A stretch of DNA of 64,000 bases from NCBI GenBank assembly GCA_023230855.1, contig JALNWQ010000009.1, positions 1-64,000 on the forward strand. The letters run 5' to 3'. Under the pieces are notes generated by a model. It saw only the letters and a list, made by a program, of their open reading frames with translations. It ran no database searches and was not told the DNA's origin. Below are positions 62,616 to 64,000 of the stretch, one piece after another. The DNA comes from Solirubrobacteraceae bacterium (lineage in GTDB: Bacteria; Actinomycetota; Thermoleophilia; Solirubrobacterales; Solirubrobacteraceae). Position 1 is the first letter of the stretch. Every line of letters begins with the position of its first letter. The position numbers were made by a program, and so were the translations under genes.

Positions 62616-63950
62616 TCACGCGGGCGACCCGGCGACCGCACGGGCCAGGGCGTCGGCGAGGTCGCCACGCGGCTCGACGTCGACGGCGTCCAGGCCGAGC
62701 CATCCCGCCATCCGACGCAGCTCGACCGCCAGGTCCGGGGCGACGTCGGCGTGCGCGGCGTCGGGCTCGGCGTGCGCCGCGCGCACGAGCAGCCTCCCGG
62801 CCCCGACACGCTCGGCCTTGAGGTCCACCCGGGCCACGAGCCGCTCCCCGCGGAGGAACGGCAGGACGTAGTAGCCGTGCACCCGCCGGGCGGCGGGCAC
62901 GTAGATCTCCAGCCGGTAGCGCATGCCGAACAGCGCCTCGGTACGGGTGCGCTCGAAGATCAACGGGTCGAACGGGGCCAGCAGCGCCCGCGCGTCGACG
63001 CGCCGCGGGATCCGGGCGTCGCGGTGCAGGTAGGCGTCGCGATCCCAGCCCTCGACCCGGACCGGCCGCAGCTCGCCGGCGTCGACGAGGTCGGCGATCG
63101 CCGGGCGGGCCTGCGCGGCGCCGAGGCGGAAGTAGTCCCGCAGGCACGGTCCGCTCGCCACCCCGTGGGCGCGGGCCGCGATCCGCACGAGGTCGCGGCG
63201 CGCGTCGGCCGGGTCCGGATCGGGCGCGGCGTGGATGTCCGGCGGCAGCACCCGCTCCGGCAGGTCGTAACGGCGCTCGAACTGCGCGGTGCGCCCCGCC
63301 GACGTCACCCGGCCGACGAAGAACAGGTGCTCCAGGGTCTGCTTCAGCGCCGTCCACCGCCACCCGTAGTCGTGGTCGTGGCGGGCGGCCGCGAGGACCG
63401 CGGCGAGCGCGGCGCGCCCGGCCGGACCGGCGTGCGGCGTCGCCGGGCCGTCGGCCCCGGCATCGCGCAGGAGCCGCTCGAGCGCGGCGGCGGTCACCGG
63501 CCCGTGGGCGGCGACGAGCGCCTCGACGGCGTCGAGCAGCGCCGGATCGTCGCCCGCGCGACGGATCGTGCCCCACGCCTCGTCGTGCACCCGGGCCATC
63601 CGCCAGCGCAGCAGGCGATGGGTGGCGGGCGGGACGAGCGACGCCTCGTGCGCCCAGTACTCGACGAGCCGCCGCGGACGACGCGCGGTCGCGCGCTCCA
63701 GCAGCGCGTCGTCGTACGGGCCGATCCGGCTGTACAGCGGCAGCCGGTGCGCCCGCGCCAGGACGTTGACCGAGTCGATCTGGAGGAGCCCGATCCGGTC
63801 GACGACCCGGTCGAGGTGCGCGGCCGTCACCCGCGCCGGCGGACGGCGGTGGTGACGGTCGGCGAACCCCTGGGCCGCGAGCGCGACCCGCCGGGCCTCG
63901 GCGCGGGACAGCACGTCCTCGCGCGGGATCCGCCGGTCGCCCCCGGGCAT
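62616..63950 (-). CDS. Winged-helix DNA glycosylase (AlkX/YcaQ type)
   Basis: A 444-aa HTH_42/YcaQ-family protein with three winged-helix repeats. The N-terminal AHLDRVVDRIGLLQIDSVNVLARAHRLPLYSR contains the QxD signature (QID) of the AlkX/YcaQ branch, which unhooks interstrand crosslinks and N7-alkylguanine. Later blocks WAHEASLVPPATHRLLRWRM, PFDPLIFERTRTEALFGMRYRLEIYVPAARRVHGYYVLPFLRGERLVARVDLKAER are also family-typical. Activity is inferred from the motif. Confidence 0.87.
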   Translation of the reverse strand: MPGGDRRIPREDVLSRAEARRVALAAQGFADRHHRRPPARVTAAHLDRVVDRIGLLQIDSVNVLARAHRLPLYSRIGPYDDALLERATARRPRRLVEYWAHEASLVPPATHRLLRWRMARVHDEAWGTIRRAGDDPALLDAVEALVAAHGPVTAAALERLLRDAGADGPATPHAGPAGRAALAAVLAAARHDHDYGWRWTALKQTLEHLFFVGRVTSAGRTAQFERRYDLPERVLPPDIHAAPDPDPADARRDLVRIAARAHGVASGPCLRDYFRLGAAQARPAIADLVDAGELRPVRVEGWDRDAYLHRDARIPRRVDARALLAPFDPLIFERTRTEALFGMRYRLEIYVPAARRVHGYYVLPFLRGERLVARVDLKAERVGAGRLLVRAAHAEPDAAHADVAPDLAVELRRMAGWLGLDAVDVEPRGDLADALARAVAGSPA

Positions 63951-63960
63951 CGCGCGCCGT

Positions 63961-64000
63961 TCAGGCCCCGAGCACCGCGGCGACCGCGCCGCGCAGGTCG
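63961..64000 (-). CDS. 3' end of a gene running off the right edge
   Basis: The minus strand reads DLRGAVAAVLGA followed by TGA at 63961-63963, in a clean frame to the window edge. This is probably the C-terminus of the next gene upstream. Only 12 residues are visible, so no function can be given. It ends 10 nt before the glycosylase start, consistent with co-transcription. Confidence 0.45.
   Translation of the reverse strand, partial: DLRGAVAAVLGA

Overview
This is a very GC-rich (about 73-75%) actinobacterial chromosome segment with no phage, insertion sequence, CRISPR array or tRNA that I can see. The mix of genes suggests a Thermoleophilia/Solirubrobacterales-type organism, perhaps Patulibacter-like: NucS instead of MutS/MutL, arylsulfotransferase-family proteins, HtaA proteins with an IdeR/DtxR iron box, F420-type enzymes, VKOR-type disulfide formation, and collagen-like and tail-collar surface proteins. 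The genus is inference. About 20 genes start 6-8 nt after a TAnnnT -10 box, which implies widespread leaderless transcription. I used this to choose several start codons.

Layout. 1-450: on the minus strand this looks like the leader of an rRNA operon lying off the left edge. 451-6.2 kb: nucS and a glycerophosphodiesterase, a frameshifted secreted propeller/FN3 gene, and a J-domain/TPR protein. 6.4-14.3 kb: a sulfation island. cysQ-cysD-cysNC (plus strand) make PAPS and recycle PAP. They converge on a minus-strand operon of a COG4315-type lipoprotein, a 984-aa fusion of a 14-TM MFS exporter with an arylsulfotransferase domain, and a sulfotransferase. 14.4-21.4 kb: thioesterase, DUF808 protein, TetR/ilvD sharing a symmetric divergent promoter, a thioesterase/XRE pair sharing an operator, and a guanidinium-exporter gene under a guanidine-III riboswitch. 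21.6-27.8 kb: ettA, a collagen-like/DUF6916/tail-collar operon, RidA and a Tat-exported phosphoesterase.

27.9-42.1 kb: a PucR-type regulator with F420- and FAD-type oxidoreductases, a second (membrane-anchored) arylsulfotransferase, a PabB-PabC fusion, two single-cysteine DsbA-fold paralogues, an alcohol dehydrogenase, an HtaA protein, a DUF1707 protein and an mhqO-mhqD-like quinone-detoxification pair behind a dyad operator. 42.3-51.1 kb: an overlapping peptidase/HAD/peptidase operon, a CAP protein, an SDR-fold protein without lysine, a large iron-regulated three-domain HtaA protein and an M20 peptidase. 51.3-64 kb: aconitase, a VapBC-type module, a DsbA-VKOR-DsbA operon, a CopD-family protein, a cell-wall C40-type hydrolase, a PQQ-type sugar dehydrogenase lipoprotein, MurD and an AlkX/YcaQ-type glycosylase.

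The most interesting candidate system is the 6.4-14.3 kb island. A PAPS supply and recycling pathway sits beside a cytoplasmic sulfotransferase and an exporter physically fused to an extracytoplasmic arylsulfotransferase. Together these could make, export and trans-sulfate a sulfated metabolite.
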